64,000 bases of DNA from Haematococcus lacustris (GCA_030144725.1 JASKMD010000012.1:4175848-4239847), one strand, 5' to 3'. Numbered from the stretch's first letter, positions 10,272 through 21,344 are shown. A program made the numbers and translations. The notes: generated by a model not told the origin, from the letters alone.

Positions 10272-10612
10272 CCACACACCACCATCACCATCACCATCAC
10301 CATCACCACACTCAGGTTGAACATGCATCACCATCACCATCACCATCACCATCACCATCACCATCACCATCACCATCACCACACTCAGGTTGAACATGCA
10401 TCACCATCACCATCACCATCACCATCACCATCACCATCACCATCACCATCACCATCACCATCACCATCACCATCACCATCACCATCACCATCACCATCAC
10501 CATCACCACACCACACCACACCACACCACACCACACCACACCACACCACACCACACCACACCACACCACACCACACCACACCACACCACACCACACCACA
10601 CCACACCACAAC
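10272..10612. repeat. (CATCAC)n followed by (ACCAC)n microsatellites
   Basis: A hexamer CATCAC tract, twice interrupted by CACTCAGGTTGAACATG, passes into an ACCAC/CACAC pentamer tract near 10508. In one frame it would give poly-His, which I treat as an artefact. Confidence 0.92.
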
Positions 10613-10784
10613 CCAACAAGGTGACAACACAACAAGCACGGGCTGACAACCACCCAAGCGCTCAGCTATCCCTTTTGAGAGGGAAGGGTAGGGTCATTGT
10701 GGTGTGTGGGCATGGCATGGCCAGGGTGGGCTGGGTGGGCTGCTACTCCAAGCTGCCCGCTCCAGGTTGCCCGCTCCAGGTTGC

Positions 10785-10985
10785 TACGCCAAGGGAGAGG
10801 GCTGCTACGCCAAGGGTAGGGTAGGGTAGGGTAGAAGGCTGCTACGCCAAGGGAGAGGGTTGCTACGCCAAGGGTAGGGAGAGGGCTACTACGCCAAGGG
10901 TAGGGTAGGGAGAGGGCTGCTACGCCAAGGGTAGGGTAGGGAGAGGGCTGCTACGCCAAGGGTAGGGTAGGGAGAGGGCTGCAGC
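10785..10985. repeat. minisatellite GCTACGCCAAGGGTAGGG
   Basis: Several imperfect copies of GCTACGCCAAGGGTAGGGTAG with GGGAGAGG linkers. The telomere-like GGGTA pentamers are incidental. It is part of the CACTA-type element. Confidence 0.8.
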
Positions 10986-11117
10986 GTGTGTCGTGGGGCG
11001 GGGGGTGGGAAAGGCGGGAGGTAGGTGGGGTGCAAGGCTTGGAGGTGGTGGGACAGGGGAGGGGAGGGGGAAGGGGGAAGGAGGAAGGGGGGAAGAGGGA
11101 AGGGCTGACCGTGGGAC

Positions 11118-11191
11118 CTGCAGTAAACAATGGGCATCTTTGCGGTTAGGCTGGGCATCCGACCACCCATGTGCAAGGGCTGGCCACTCAC
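11118..11191 (-). other. intron-like module a
   Basis: On the minus strand the 74 bases begin GTGAGTGGCC and end TTACTGCAG, followed by GTCCCACGGTC. It aligns along its length with modules b, c, d, e and f. It is the last of the series on that strand. Confidence 0.55.
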
Positions 11192-11317
11192 TCTTTGCTA
11201 GCGCCACTTTTATACCTACCTGGCAGCGCCTCCATGGCTGCAGCTCCTGGCTGCTCTTGCGCTCCATGCACCTGCTTCTTGTGGTAGGGTGATGAAGGAG
11301 GTGGTGGGGGGGGAGGG

Positions 11318-11452
11318 AGGGGAGGGCTGGGCTGGGCTGGGCTGGGCTGGGCTGGGCTGGGCTGGGCTGGGCTGGGCTGGGCTGGGCTGGGCTGGGCTGG
11401 GCTGGGCTGGGCTGGGCTGGGCTGGGCTGGGCTGGGCTGGGCTGGGCTGGGC
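11318..11452. repeat. (GGGCT)n microsatellite
   Basis: A nearly pure pentamer tract, ending GGGCC. On the minus strand it would lie in the Pro/Ala-rich stretch between intron-like modules b and a. Confidence 0.95.
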
Positions 11453-11487
11453 CGGGTGTAGGGAAGGGGAGGTTGGGACCATTGAAC

Positions 11488-11562
11488 CTGCAACAATTCA
11501 GTGGTTGGCAAATAGTCTGGCAAGGTACTTGGAGCCACATGACTGCAAGATAAAATACTCAC
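11488..11562 (-). other. intron-like module b
   Basis: 75 bases on the minus strand from GTGAGTATTTT to AATTGTTGCAG, followed by GTTCAATGGTCCC. It shares the CATGTGGCTCCAAGTACC core with module e (CATGTACCCAG region) and the spacing of the others. Confidence 0.5.
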
Positions 11563-12094
11563 CATTCGCTAGGGTGGGGTTTGTGTGGGTGCACCCAACT
11601 TTGTTTCATGTGCACTTGTTGCATGGCTCCTGACCGCCTCTCCGGGCTCCTCCACTCCTCTTCCGCTCCGTCTCACAGGCTTCGGGCTACGTGTCCTAGT
11701 TGCACCTCATGCATTTCTTATGCCGCATCGCTGCATCGCTGTGTCGCTGCATCGCTGCACCTCCTTTCGTTTTCTGTCGCTATATCTTGATCCTATCGCT
11801 TAACCTGATGGCATCTGGTCGCCTAAGCGGCTGGCTGGCTCGTAGCTAGCCTTTTGGCGACGATTTTTGTTGGCTGCTCCTGGCTGCTCATTGCTGCTAT
11901 ATGAGGCAATCCAAGCTCCTTCGCGGTTCCTTGGCTTCCTTCGCGCCACCTTAGCGAAAACTTCATGCAGCTATCACACAGATTGTTGAATAATGGAAGA
12001 GTCTTGATTCCTTCGCGGTGACTTTGCTTCCTTCGCGGTGCCTTTGCGTAACCTTTATGCAAGCCTTTCCTTCATGTGCACAGCTGCACTACTT

Positions 12095-12980
12095 GGCATC
12101 TGTGCAGATGTCGAGATATTTATCTGTGCAGATGTCGCCTTTATTAGCATCTGCACAGATGTCGTCCTTAAATGATAACCGACATCTGCACAGATGTCGC
12201 CTTTATTAGCATCTGCACAGATGTCGTCCTTAAATGATAACCGGCATCTGCACAGATGTCGCCCTTTTGTGCATCTGCACAGATTTAATTACCGACATCT
12301 GCACAGATGTCGCCTTTATTAGCATCTGCACAGAATTAATAACCGGCATCTGCACAGATGTCGCCTTTATTAGCATCTGCACAGATGTCGTCCTTAAATG
12401 ATAACCGGCATCTGCACAGATGTCGCCTTTATTAGCATCTGCACAGATTTAATAACCGGCATCTGCACAGATGTCGCCTTTATTAGCATCTGCACAGATT
12501 TAATAACCGGCATCTGCACAGATGTCGCCTATATTAGCATCTGCACAGATTTAATTACCGACATCTGCACAGATGTCGCCTTTATTAGCATCTGCACAGA
12601 TTTAATAACCGGCATCTGCACAGATGTCGCCTTTATTAGCATCTGCACAGATGTCGTCCTTAAATGATAACCGGCATCTGCACAGATGTCGCCTTTATTA
12701 GCATCTGCACAGATTTAATAACCGGCATCTGCACAGATGTCGCCTTTATTAGCATCTGCACAGATTTAATAATCGGCATCTGCACAGATGTCGCCTATAT
12801 TAGCATCTGCACAGATTTAGTTTCCGACATCTGCACAGATGTCGCCTTTATAAGCATCTGCACAGATTTAATAACCGGCATCTGCACAGATGTCGCCTAT
12901 ATTAGCATCTGCACAGATTTAATAACCGGCATCTGCACAGATGTCGCTTTTCCTAAAGGCATCGGCATGCATCTGCACAG
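12095..12980. repeat. large ATCTGCACAGAT array
   Basis: A tandem array with a unit of about 50 bp, roughly GGCATCTGCACAGATGTCGC plus a TTTATTAGC spacer and a second ATCTGCACAGATTTA. The same near-palindrome forms the subterminal array at 9486. Units are highly similar, suggesting recent amplification. Confidence 0.92.
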
Positions 12981-12984
12981 ATTC

Positions 12985-13302
12985 CGGGCTCATTTAACAG
13001 TGGGGGATGTTGTGGAGGCCTTCATGAAGCTTCCCCCCAAGGCATCGACAGGCCTGCTTCAGGGTACCAATGTTTTCATCAGACTGGCAGCTGCATGTTC
13101 GCTGCCGAAGGGGCCTCGTGGGTACATTCAGCTGTGGAATCCTTTGCCCAAGGAGACCAAGGACGTTTACACGACGGCAGCGGCAAACATAAACAGCTTA
13201 CAGGGCAGAGTGCGCAAAGGGACGCGCACAAAAGGAGTTCGGCAGCCCTCTACAAAGCAGCCCGCAGCCCGTAGCTACAGCCAACAGGAGGCCTATTTGT
13301 AG
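12985..13302 (+). CDS. coding-like fragment inside the CACTA-type element, unknown
   Basis: After the array, about 105 codons stay open with balanced composition, e.g. LTVGDVVEAFMKLPPKAS and GYIQLWNPLPKETKDVY, ending at a stop at 13300-13302. A basic Gln/Ser/Thr-rich tail follows. This differs sharply from the surrounding repeats and may be an exon of a former element or captured host gene. I do not recognise a domain. Confidence 0.35.
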   Translation, partial: RAHLTVGDVVEAFMKLPPKASTGLLQGTNVFIRLAAACSLPKGPRGYIQLWNPLPKETKDVYTTAAANINSLQGRVRKGTRTKGVRQPSTKQPAARSYSQQEAYL

Positions 13303-13774
13303 ATGCAAAGCTACGTGTTTGACATTGTAAGCGTTGTGTTGTGCTCTTAATAACAATGACACGACAACACGACAACAAGTCCGGACAAGTTTCATGTGTC
13401 CGGTGTCCAGTCCGAGCTTCCGCACACATTGCCTGTACATTTACCAGAAGCACTCAAAGCTTCCGTCGCACGCGCCGCTCCGCAGCCACGTCTCATCTCG
13501 TCTCACGTCTGACGTCTCACTCCAGGTCCCACTTCACGACTGAGTCACATCCCACCACTCCCTTTACCCAACATCTGTGTAGATTCCCAAAAAGGGGGGG
13601 GTACCTCGCGCGCGGATCGACACTCGCGCCGAATAAGGCCGGAAGTCGCCTACGTCATTTCTTCCCGGGAGGCGTACTGCAGATAGCCCCAGGAAAGGCC
13701 GACTCATCGCCGTTGTAATCATTGAAAAACTCAAAGTTGCTGCGATGTTATAACTATTTGAAAAGTTACCTATC

Positions 13775-14430
13775 CCTGTACAGGGTCCTACCGACCCTGT
13801 ACAGGGTCCTGTGCCACAGGGTCCTGCCGCACGGCTACAGGGTCCTGCGACACACATCTACAGGGTTCTGCCGCACGGCTACAGGGTTCTGCGTCACACA
13901 TTCTCACAGGGTTCTGCCGCACGGCTACAGGGTTCTGCGTCACACATTCTCACAGGGTTCTGCCGCACGGCTACAGGGTCCTACGACACACGTCTACAGG
14001 GTTCTGCCGCACGGCTACAGGGTCGTACGATACACGTCTACAGGGTTCTGCCGCACGGCTACAGGGTTCTGCGTCACACATTCTCACAGGGTTCTGCCGC
14101 ACGGCTACAGGGTCCTACGACACACGTCTACAGGGTTCTGCCGCACGGCTACAGGGTCGTACGATACACGTCTACAGGGTTCTGCCGCACGGCTACAGGG
14201 TTCTGCGTCACACATTCTCACAGGGTTCTGCCGCACGGCTACAGGGTCCTACGATACACGTCTACAGGGTTCTGCCGCACGGCTACAGGGTCTTACATTA
14301 AAGTTTTACAGGGTCCTGCCGCACGGCTACAGGGTCCTACGACACATTCTCACAGGGTCCTACCGCACGGCTACAGGGTCCTAGGACACACGTTCACAGG
14401 GTCCTGCCGCATGTCTACACGGTCCTGCCA
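13775..14430. repeat. ACAGGGTTCTGCCGCACGGCT array
   Basis: Imperfect units of 21 and about 24 bases built on CTACAGGGTYCTGCCGCACGG. It begins with two palindromic CCCTGTACAGGG motifs at 13776-13805. Its core ACAGGGTCCT is the reverse complement of the AGGACCCTGT core of the array at 17190-18300, so the two arrays form a large imperfect inverted pair about 3 kb apart. Confidence 0.9.
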
Positions 14431-14699
14431 CAACGTATGCATCGACGCCCGAACACCTCGCAACACCACAACAAACGGCATGTATTGCTGGTGCTAAGCA
14501 CATGCATTGATGGAAGGTGACAACACCACACAACAACACCACACAACATCACTACAACAACAACACAACGACTCATGCATTGCTCACCACATATGTCATG
14601 TGCACAACCACAAGGACTGGCTGCACCTCATTGCTATGGGCTAACACCTTATCACGGGACTGCTAAGCACTTTGCCTTGCTGCCTATGCCCCATGGCAC

Positions 14700-14995
14700 C
14701 AAATCAGGCTGGGCCAGGCTAGGCTGGGCTAGCCTGGGGTAGGCTAGGCTAGAGTAGGCTAGGGTAGGCTAGCCTAGGCAAGGCTAGCCTGGGGTAGGCT
14801 AGGCTAGGCTAGGCTGGGGTAGGCTGGGCTAGGCTTGGCTCTAGGTTGCCCACTCCAGGTTGCCCGCTCCAGGCTGCCCGCTCCAGGCTGCCCGCTCTAG
14901 GCTGCCCGCTCCAGGCTGCCCGCTCCAGGCTGCCCGCTCCAGGCTGCCCGCTCCAGGCTGCCCGCTCCAGGCTGCCCGCTCCATGCTGCTACGCC
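14700..14995. repeat. GGCTA-type and GCTGCCCGCTCCAG minisatellites
   Basis: A run of diverged GGCTAGGCT/GGGTAGGCT copies (to about 14840) passes into about ten copies of the 14-mer GCTGCCCGCTCCAG. Confidence 0.88.
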
Positions 14996-15159
14996 AAGGG
15001 CTGCTGGGTGCCATTTGGTGGGGGAGAGGAGAGAAGAGGGGAGGAGGGGAGGAGGGGAGGAGGGTAGGTAGGTGGTAGACTCGGAAGTGGTGGTGGTGGG
15101 CTTGGGCAGGGAAGGGGGAAGGGGGAAGGGGGCAAGGGGCAGCAGTGTGACCATCAGAC

Positions 15160-15234
15160 CTGCGGCAGCCAGAGGCATCCTTGCAATTAGGCTTGGCATT
15201 GGGGACCACTCATGTGCAAGGACTGGCCACTTAC
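15160..15234 (-). other. intron-like module c
   Basis: 75 bases on the minus strand, GTAAGTGGCC to GGCTGCCGCAG, followed by GTCTGATGGTCAC. Nearly the same as module a in its first 35 bases. Confidence 0.55.
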
Positions 15235-15334
15235 AGTTATGCTCCGTGTCACGCCGCCGGGGTAGAGTACGGGGTACGGGGTACGGGGAGGGTACGGTAC
15301 TTGCTGGCTCCTTGTTTGTTGCTGCTCTACCGCC

Positions 15335-15525
15335 TTGGGGAGGGGAGGGGAGGGGAGGGGAGGGGAGGGGAGGGGAGGGGAGGGGAGGGGAGGGGAGGGG
15401 AGGGGAGGGGAGGGGAGGGGAGGGGAGGGGAGGGGAGGGGAGGGGAGGGGAGGGGAGGGGAGGGGAGGGGAGGGGAGGGGAGGGGAGGGGAGGGGAGGGG
15501 AGGGGAGGGGAGGGGAGGGGAGGCG
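15335..15525. repeat. (GGGGA)n microsatellite
   Basis: A nearly pure pentamer. Further G-rich degenerate repeats (GGGAGGC, GGGTTGG types) continue to about 15740. Confidence 0.95.
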
Positions 15526-15781
15526 GGGTAGATGTGGAAAGCGGGAGGCGGGAGGCAGGGAGGCGGGAGGCGGGGAGGCAGGGAGGCGGGAGGGGGGGAG
15601 GTGGGGCGGGGGTAGGTTGGGGGCATGGGTTGGGTTGGGTGGGGGCCTGGGTTGGGCTGGGTGGGGGCCTGGGTTGGGGGCATGGGCCTGGGTGGGGGCG
15701 GGGGAGTGAGCGGGGGCGGGGGGGGATGAATTGGGAGGGGTTGGTTGTGTAGGGAAAGTGGAGGGGAGGTGCCCATCAGAC

Positions 15782-15854
15782 CTGCAACCAAGGGGCGTGC
15801 ACGTGCGGTAGGGTGACCAGGCTGGGCACTGTGTTAGCTACACCGTGGCCTTAC
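15782..15854 (-). other. intron-like module d
   Basis: 73 bases on the minus strand, GTAAGGCCACGG to TTGGTTGCAG, followed by GTCTGATGGGCACC. The conserved start of the following exon-like segment is the same as in module c. Confidence 0.5.
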
Positions 15855-15982
15855 CATATCACCAGGCACCATCTGCGCCAGTGGGGTGGGATTGCGATGA
15901 GGAGTATAAGGTGTAGGGAAGGGAGGTGGTGGTGGTGGTGGTATTGCTAGTGGAAAAGGGGGATGGGTGTGACCAGAAGAAC

Positions 15983-16057
15983 CTGCAGTTACCAAGGGCA
16001 TGCTAGCAGTCAGACTGGGTACATGGAGCCACACATTTGCAACAGCAAGCCACTCAC
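15983..16057 (-). other. intron-like module e
   Basis: 75 bases on the minus strand, GTGAGTGGCTTGC to GGTAACTGCAG, followed by GTTCTTCTGGTCAC and a Pro-rich frame (PPPPPP). Confidence 0.55.
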
Positions 16058-16356
16058 CATTTGGAGAGTGGAGTGTGTGATGGGGGGAAATGGGAGGGTG
16101 CTGCTCATGATCGCCGCTCATTATGTTTGTGAGGGTGACTAGAGCATACTAAGCTCGGTCTCACCTGAGTGGTTCCTCGCGGCGTTGGGCAAGAGATAGG
16201 GGTGGCAGCGGTGAACGTACCATTGTTGATGGGGGAGTGGGAGTGGGAGTGAGAGAGGGCGGGAGAGGGGGAGGTGGAGGGGGTGGTTCCAGACGGCAAG
16301 GTGGTGGTGGTGGTGGTGGCACAGGGTAGGCAAGGGCAGGAGTGTAGGCATCAGAC

Positions 16357-16445
16357 CTGCAGCAAGCAAGGGACGTGCTTACGTTGAGGCTGGCATAACA
16401 TCGTGGCAAGCTGGTAGTCATGTGTTGCATGACGAAGGCACTCAC
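16357..16445 (-). other. intron-like module f
   Basis: 89 bases on the minus strand, GTGAGTGCCTTCG to GCTTGCTGCAG, followed by GTCTGATGCC and a Pro-rich frame of poly-Pro blocks. It is the first module of the series on that strand and slightly longer than the others. Confidence 0.5.
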
Positions 16446-16499
16446 TTGGCATAGCAGTAGGGTCTTCATTGTCATGGTAATGGTGAGGGTGAGGAAGCA

Positions 16500-17180
16500 C
16501 TAAGTACACCTCTTAGCTGTGCATGTTGTTTTTATCTTGAGTTCTTGGCACTCCACCTGCAAGCAACCCGAGCCACATGAGAAGCAATTTCTTTGCATTT
16601 GTCGATGATCTTCGCTATGACCTTTCCCTCACGTCGCACATTTCCCTGGCGATCACGCTATTTCTTGGCCCCTTCGCTCAACCCGGGCGCATGGCTGGCT
16701 CGGCTACGATATGCCCGTTTCTGCTGGCTGCTCCTGGCTGCAACCTCTAATCCTTCTCCGCTCCTGGCTGTTGATGGCTGCGTTGTGTCCGCCTGTGTTG
16801 TTGTCCGCTACCTTTTGTGGCTAATCGCTTCATGTTGTGCGGTTGCTGGGTGGCGATGGCTAGTGGCTATTGTTCGTGGCTAGCGCATCATGCACATCAC
16901 ATCAGCGCGGGTGGTGAGAGATGCTGCAGGCTCGTAGCTACCCTTTTGGCGACGATGTCCTCTCCTGGGCTGCTCCTGGCCGCCCCTGGCTGCTAACGCC
17001 GGCTTGGCGGGGCAGTCTGCATTCCTGCGTGATTCCTTTGCGTGAACTTCATGCAAGCCTCCATGCAGCCGGATTATTTTGTTACCTTATACCCATACCG
17101 GGCATACCGTGTTACAGTTTTGGTTGCAGTTGTAGCACGCATAATTGAATGAAACAATAACACTAATGGTGACTTCAATA
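16500..17180. other. unique-looking part of the CACTA-type element
   Basis: No array here. Parts of 16670-17080 resemble 11826-12080 (shared CTTTTGGCGACGAT and GGCTGCTCCTGGC), indicating an old internal duplication inside the transposon. No long open frame. Confidence 0.4.
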
Positions 17181-17189
17181 TATGTGGAG

Positions 17190-18302
17190 GGTCAGTGAAG
17201 CAGGACCCTGTGGTGTGGTGTCAGGACCCTGTGGGCCAGGACCCTGTGGTGAGGGGCCAGGACCCTGTGGTGTGGTGCCAGAACCCTGTGTGCCAGGACC
17301 CTGTGGTGTGGTGCCAGGACCCTGTGGGTGTGCAGCTGGACCATGTGTGCCAGGACCCTGTGGTGTGGTGCCAGGACCCTGTGGTGAGGTGCCAGGACCC
17401 TGTGGTGAGGTGCCAGGACCCTGTGGTGAGGTGCCAGGACCCTGTGGGCCAGGACCCTGTGGTGAGGTGCCAGGACCCTGTGGGCCAGGACCCTGTGGTG
17501 AGGTGCCATGACCCTGTGGTGAGGTGCCAGGACCCTGTGGTGCCAGGACCCTGTAGGTGTGCAGCAGGACCCTGTGGTGTGGTGCCAGGACCCTGTGGTG
17601 AGGTGCCAGGACCCTGTGGGCCAGGACCCTGTGGTGAGGTGCCAGGACCCTGTGGGCCAGGACCCTGTGGTGAGGTGCCAGGACCCTGTGGTGAGGTGCC
17701 AGGACCCTGTGGTGCCAGGACCCTGTGGTGAGGTGCCAGGACCCTGTCGTGAGGTGCCAGGACCCTGTGGGCCAGGACCCTGTGGTGAGGTGCCAGGACC
17801 CTGTGGTGAGGTGCCAGGACCCTGTGGTGCCAGGACCCTGTGGTGAGGTGCCAGGACCCTGTGGTGAGGTGCCAGGACCCTGTGGTGAGGTGCCAGGACC
17901 CTGTGGTATCAGGACCCTGTTGTGAGGTGCCAGGACCCTGTGGGCCAGGATCCGGTGGTGAGGTGCCAGGACCCTGTGGTGAGGTGCCAGGACCCTGTGG
18001 TGAGGTGCCAGGACCCTGTGGTGAGGTGCCAGGACCCTGTGGGCCAGGACCCTGTAGGTGTGCAGCAGGACCCTGTGGTGTGGTGCCAGGACCCTGTGGT
18101 GCCAGAACCCTGTGGTGAGGTGCCAGGACCCTGTGGGCCAGAACCCTGTGGTCAGGTGCCAGGACCCTGTAGGTGTGCAGCAGGACCCTGTGGTGAGGTA
18201 CCAGGACCCTGTGGTGCCAGAACCCTGTGGTGTGGTGCCAGGACCCTGTGAGCCAGAACCCTGTGGTGTGGTGCCAGGACCCTGTGTGGAAAGGCACTCA
18301 TC
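17190..18302. repeat. CCAGGACCCTGTGGTGAGGTG array
   Basis: Dozens of units, mostly 21 bases with 12-14-base variants, built on CAGGACCCTGTGG. The array is followed by two perfect 20-bp palindromes AGGACCCTGTACAGGGTCCT at 18305-18324 and 18454-18473. It lies within 0.5-1.8 kb of the right end of the CACTA-type element. Open frames through it are translation artefacts. Confidence 0.93.
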
Positions 18303-18970
18303 GTAGGACCCTGTACAGGGTCCTGGCACACTTGGTCAAAAGCATCCAAACGGGGTCAACAGGACCAACAACCGGGTATGTAGGAATCCTAACAGGGTTC
18401 TATCACATAGGGATGCAAAGCATGATTATAATATCTACACTCATAGGGTACACAGGACCCTGTACAGGGTCCTACGACCATGGTGACGCTAGGACCCGGT
18501 GCAGGGTCCTATGACACGGGCCATAGCTCATCACTGGCTTGGACGTTTTGCATGCCACCTACTAGGTTGGGCAGCTGTAACCACCCTTTACAACCTCTCA
18601 TACTCACATTTCATGAAAAGTCACTTTGGTCACACGGTGCCAACTCCCTTAGCCAAAATCAGGGTCACAGCCCCACACCTGGCCCAGCAACTCGACACCG
18701 AGTGAGAATTTCACTTTGGCCCAAGAGAGTCTTGTCATCCCCTAGGTCACAGCAGCCCACATACCAAGTCTCAGACCTCAACTCTCAGGTTTTACAAGCC
18801 AGCCAGGCCTTAATTTGCACGAGTGGATGTATCTTTGCAACCGCTGCGAGTTAGGACTTCATTCAAGAGCGAGGTCCCCCTTAAACTCAACGCTCTATCG
18901 TTCTATCGGAGCAGAAAGTCCATCCGATGCAAAAAAGGCCCCCGCGTCGGCCTTATTTCTCGTGAGTGAA

Positions 18971-21344
18971 GTATGCCGTTGAGCGTACCTGGCTGCTTGC
19001 AGACAATGCGTCACTGTCCTGCAATGGATTTGTTTCAGTGCCTTTGTCTCTGCCAGGACACCATGCAAGGTGCAAGCTGACTGTCATGCCCCGGTTTGTA
19101 ACAGGGTATGACGTGCTTTTGGGTGATGATTGGTTGTTTGCTAATCAAGCTACACTGTCATATGAGCATAAGACTTTGTCTTTAGCCCGCCCAGGTGAAC
19201 CTGCTGTTCAGTTACCCTGCCACTCTGCAGTACCTCCTGCAGCTTTCCCTGCTATCAAGCAGCCCATGGTCACTCCTCCACCTGCCTTTCTGATCAGTGC
19301 CATGAAGGCTACTGTACCAATGGCTACCGCCAAGGTAGCAGCAAGGTGGTTGAGGAAAGGCGGTCGTGCCGTTGTGGCTGTTATCAGCCCTGATGGCTCT
19401 GCCATACCTCAACCTGAGGTGACCCCTCATGATTTCCCTGATGCTATCAAAGCTCAGTTGGATGCTCTGCTGGCAGAATACAGTGATGTGTTCACACCTC
19501 TCACTGGCCTGCCACCAGACCGCCCAGTGGGTCATACAATACCCCTGGAGCCTGGTAACCGCCCTCCAGCCACTCCCATGTACAGGCTAAGCAAGCCTGA
19601 GCATGACCTGAAGCAGCAGATACAAGACCTCCTGGCCAAAGGTATGATTGAGCCAAGCTCTTCTCCTTATGAAGCTCCTGTCCTGTTTGTTCAGAAGAAG
19701 TCAGGTGAACTGAGAATGTGCATAGACTATAGGCAGCTCAACAAGATCACACTGCGTGACCAGTATCCACTGCCTCGCATTGATGACTTGTTTGACAAGC
19801 TGTCTGGCTGCAAAGTCTTCTCATCCCTAGACCTGCAGGCTGGTTACCACCAGATCAGGATCACTCCTGAGGACGTGCCTAAAACGGCCTTCCGCACACC
19901 TGAGGGTCACTTTCAGTTCAAGGTGTTATGCTTTGGACTGACCAACGCTCCAGCTACATTTCAACGGGTCATGAATGACGCCTTTGCTCCTGTGCTGGGT
20001 AAGTGTGCCTTGGTGTACCTGGATGACATCCTTGTCATGTCTAGGTCAGTTCAGGATCACCTGCTGCACCTGAAGCAAGTATTTGAATTACTGCGTAAGA
20101 ATAAGTTGTATGCTAAACTATCTAAATGTGAGTTTATGCAATATACACTTAAATTCTTAGGCCATCTGGTCACTGCTGGAGGTATTGCTGTAGACCCTGA
20201 TAAGGTCTCAACAATTGCTAACTGGCCTATTCCCCAGTCCCTCCAAGGATTACAGTCATTCCTTGGCGCTGCTAACTATGTGCGCAAGTTTGTCTGTAAT
20301 TTCAGCAATATTGCTGCACCTCTCACAAATCTTTGTGGTAAAGGCGGTCAGTCATTTCCATGGCACGACTGGCCTGAGGTACCTTTGACAGCATTCAATG
20401 CTCTCAAAGCTGCCATCGCTGCAGTACCCATGCTGAGACTACCCGATCACACCAAACCGTTCCAGGTTTACTGTGATGCGTCCCTTCAGGGACTGGGTGC
20501 AGTCCTCATGCAGGATGGCTATCCACTGGCTTATTTAAGCCGTAAGCTGTCACCTGCTGAGATCAACTACACAACTGGTGAACAGGAGTTCCTCTCCTTA
20601 GTCACAGCATGCAAAGAATGGCGCTGCTACTTAGAAGGCGTGCCATTCACTCTGTTCACTGATCACCAACCCCTGGTTGCTTTGCCTACCCAGAAAGTGC
20701 TATCTAGGCGCCAGGCTCGGTGGATGGAGTTCATGAGCAGGTTCTCATACAGTCTTGTGCATATTGCCGGCACTGTGAACCCTGCAGACCCTTTGTCCCG
20801 GATTGTGCACGATTCTCCAGAAAGTGTCTCGGTGTGTGCTGTCACCACCAGGAGGCAGGCCAAGCTTTCTTTGGAGGGGGGGGGAGCTCGTGAGGCTGGC
20901 CTTCGTGCCGCTGCCCCGGCTGCCATCAGTGCGAAATCCCCCCTTGCTCTGTCACAATTTGAGAAAGATACCACGTGTGTTGAAGCCATGTTGGACCCGA
21001 TAGGGTCTGAGACCCCTGTTACACAGGATGAGACAGCGCAGTATCCTGCGGCTCCAGCTGCTCCTATGGGACTTTCTGATCAACTGAACCTTGGATACCA
21101 GCAGGACCCTGCGTTTACTGCCAATGCTGATCATTCTGGAATGTACCAGGACACCGACGGTCTCTGGCGGATCTCTGGTAAGGACTTAGTGGTGGTCCCC
21201 AATGTGCCTGAACTGCGTGAGCACATTCTGCACGAGATGCATGATGCTGCCTATGCTGGCCATGTGGGAATGACCAAAACCCTCGAGCGTGTCACACGTG
21301 TATTCTGGTGGAACACTGTGCGTGCTGATGTGAGGGACATGTGA
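18971..21344 (+). pseudogene. Ty3/gypsy pol: protease end, RT, RNase H, integrase start
   Basis: The frame resumes after the transposon with the C-terminal part of the protease (TGYDVLLGDDWL). RT follows: FVQKKSGELRMCIDYRQLN, SSLDLQAGYHQI, FGLTNAPATFQ and the catalytic YLDD. RNase H: VYCDASLQGLGAVL, YLSRKLSPAE, TDHQPL. Integrase begins at HVGMTKTLERV (HHCC zinc region) and stops at 21342-21344, where a 2-base loss within the zinc region shifts the frame. RT and RNase H look intact. An oddly polymorphic G9 run and a Pro/Ala spacer lie between RNase H and integrase. Confidence 0.95.

Larger units (their letters stand above)
9338..18968. mobile_element. non-autonomous CACTA-type DNA transposon, satellite-filled
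   Basis: The left end reads CACTCACGATAAACAAGG. The right end, reverse-complemented, reads CACTCACGAGAAATAAGG: 16 of 18 positions match, beginning with the CACT hallmark of EnSpm/CACTA elements. The flanking bases are AA on both sides (9336-9337, 18969-18970), and removing the element plus one AA restores the protease frame, so the boundaries are well supported. No transposase was found. The 9.6 kb consist of satellites (hexamer-arm CATCTG/CAGATG arrays, ACAGGGT arrays, CATCAC, GGGCT, GGGGA and others) between patches of unique sequence, plus six intron-like modules on the minus strand. Subterminal inverted motif arrays are expected for this superfamily; here they are greatly expanded. Confidence 0.85.

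Noticed and set aside
10272..10650. Long frames giving poly-His, and Thr-Pro-His type repeats
   Set aside because: They are translations of CATCAC and ACCAC microsatellites, open in several frames at once.
12095..18302. Regular repeats with spacers that superficially resemble CRISPR arrays
   Set aside because: The sequence is eukaryotic, spacers are themselves repeats, units are imperfect and vary in length, and no cas genes are present. They are satellites of a transposon.
17175..18329. 384-codon frame on the minus strand
   Set aside because: It is made only of the 21-bp satellite, and competing frames of equal length exist on both strands.
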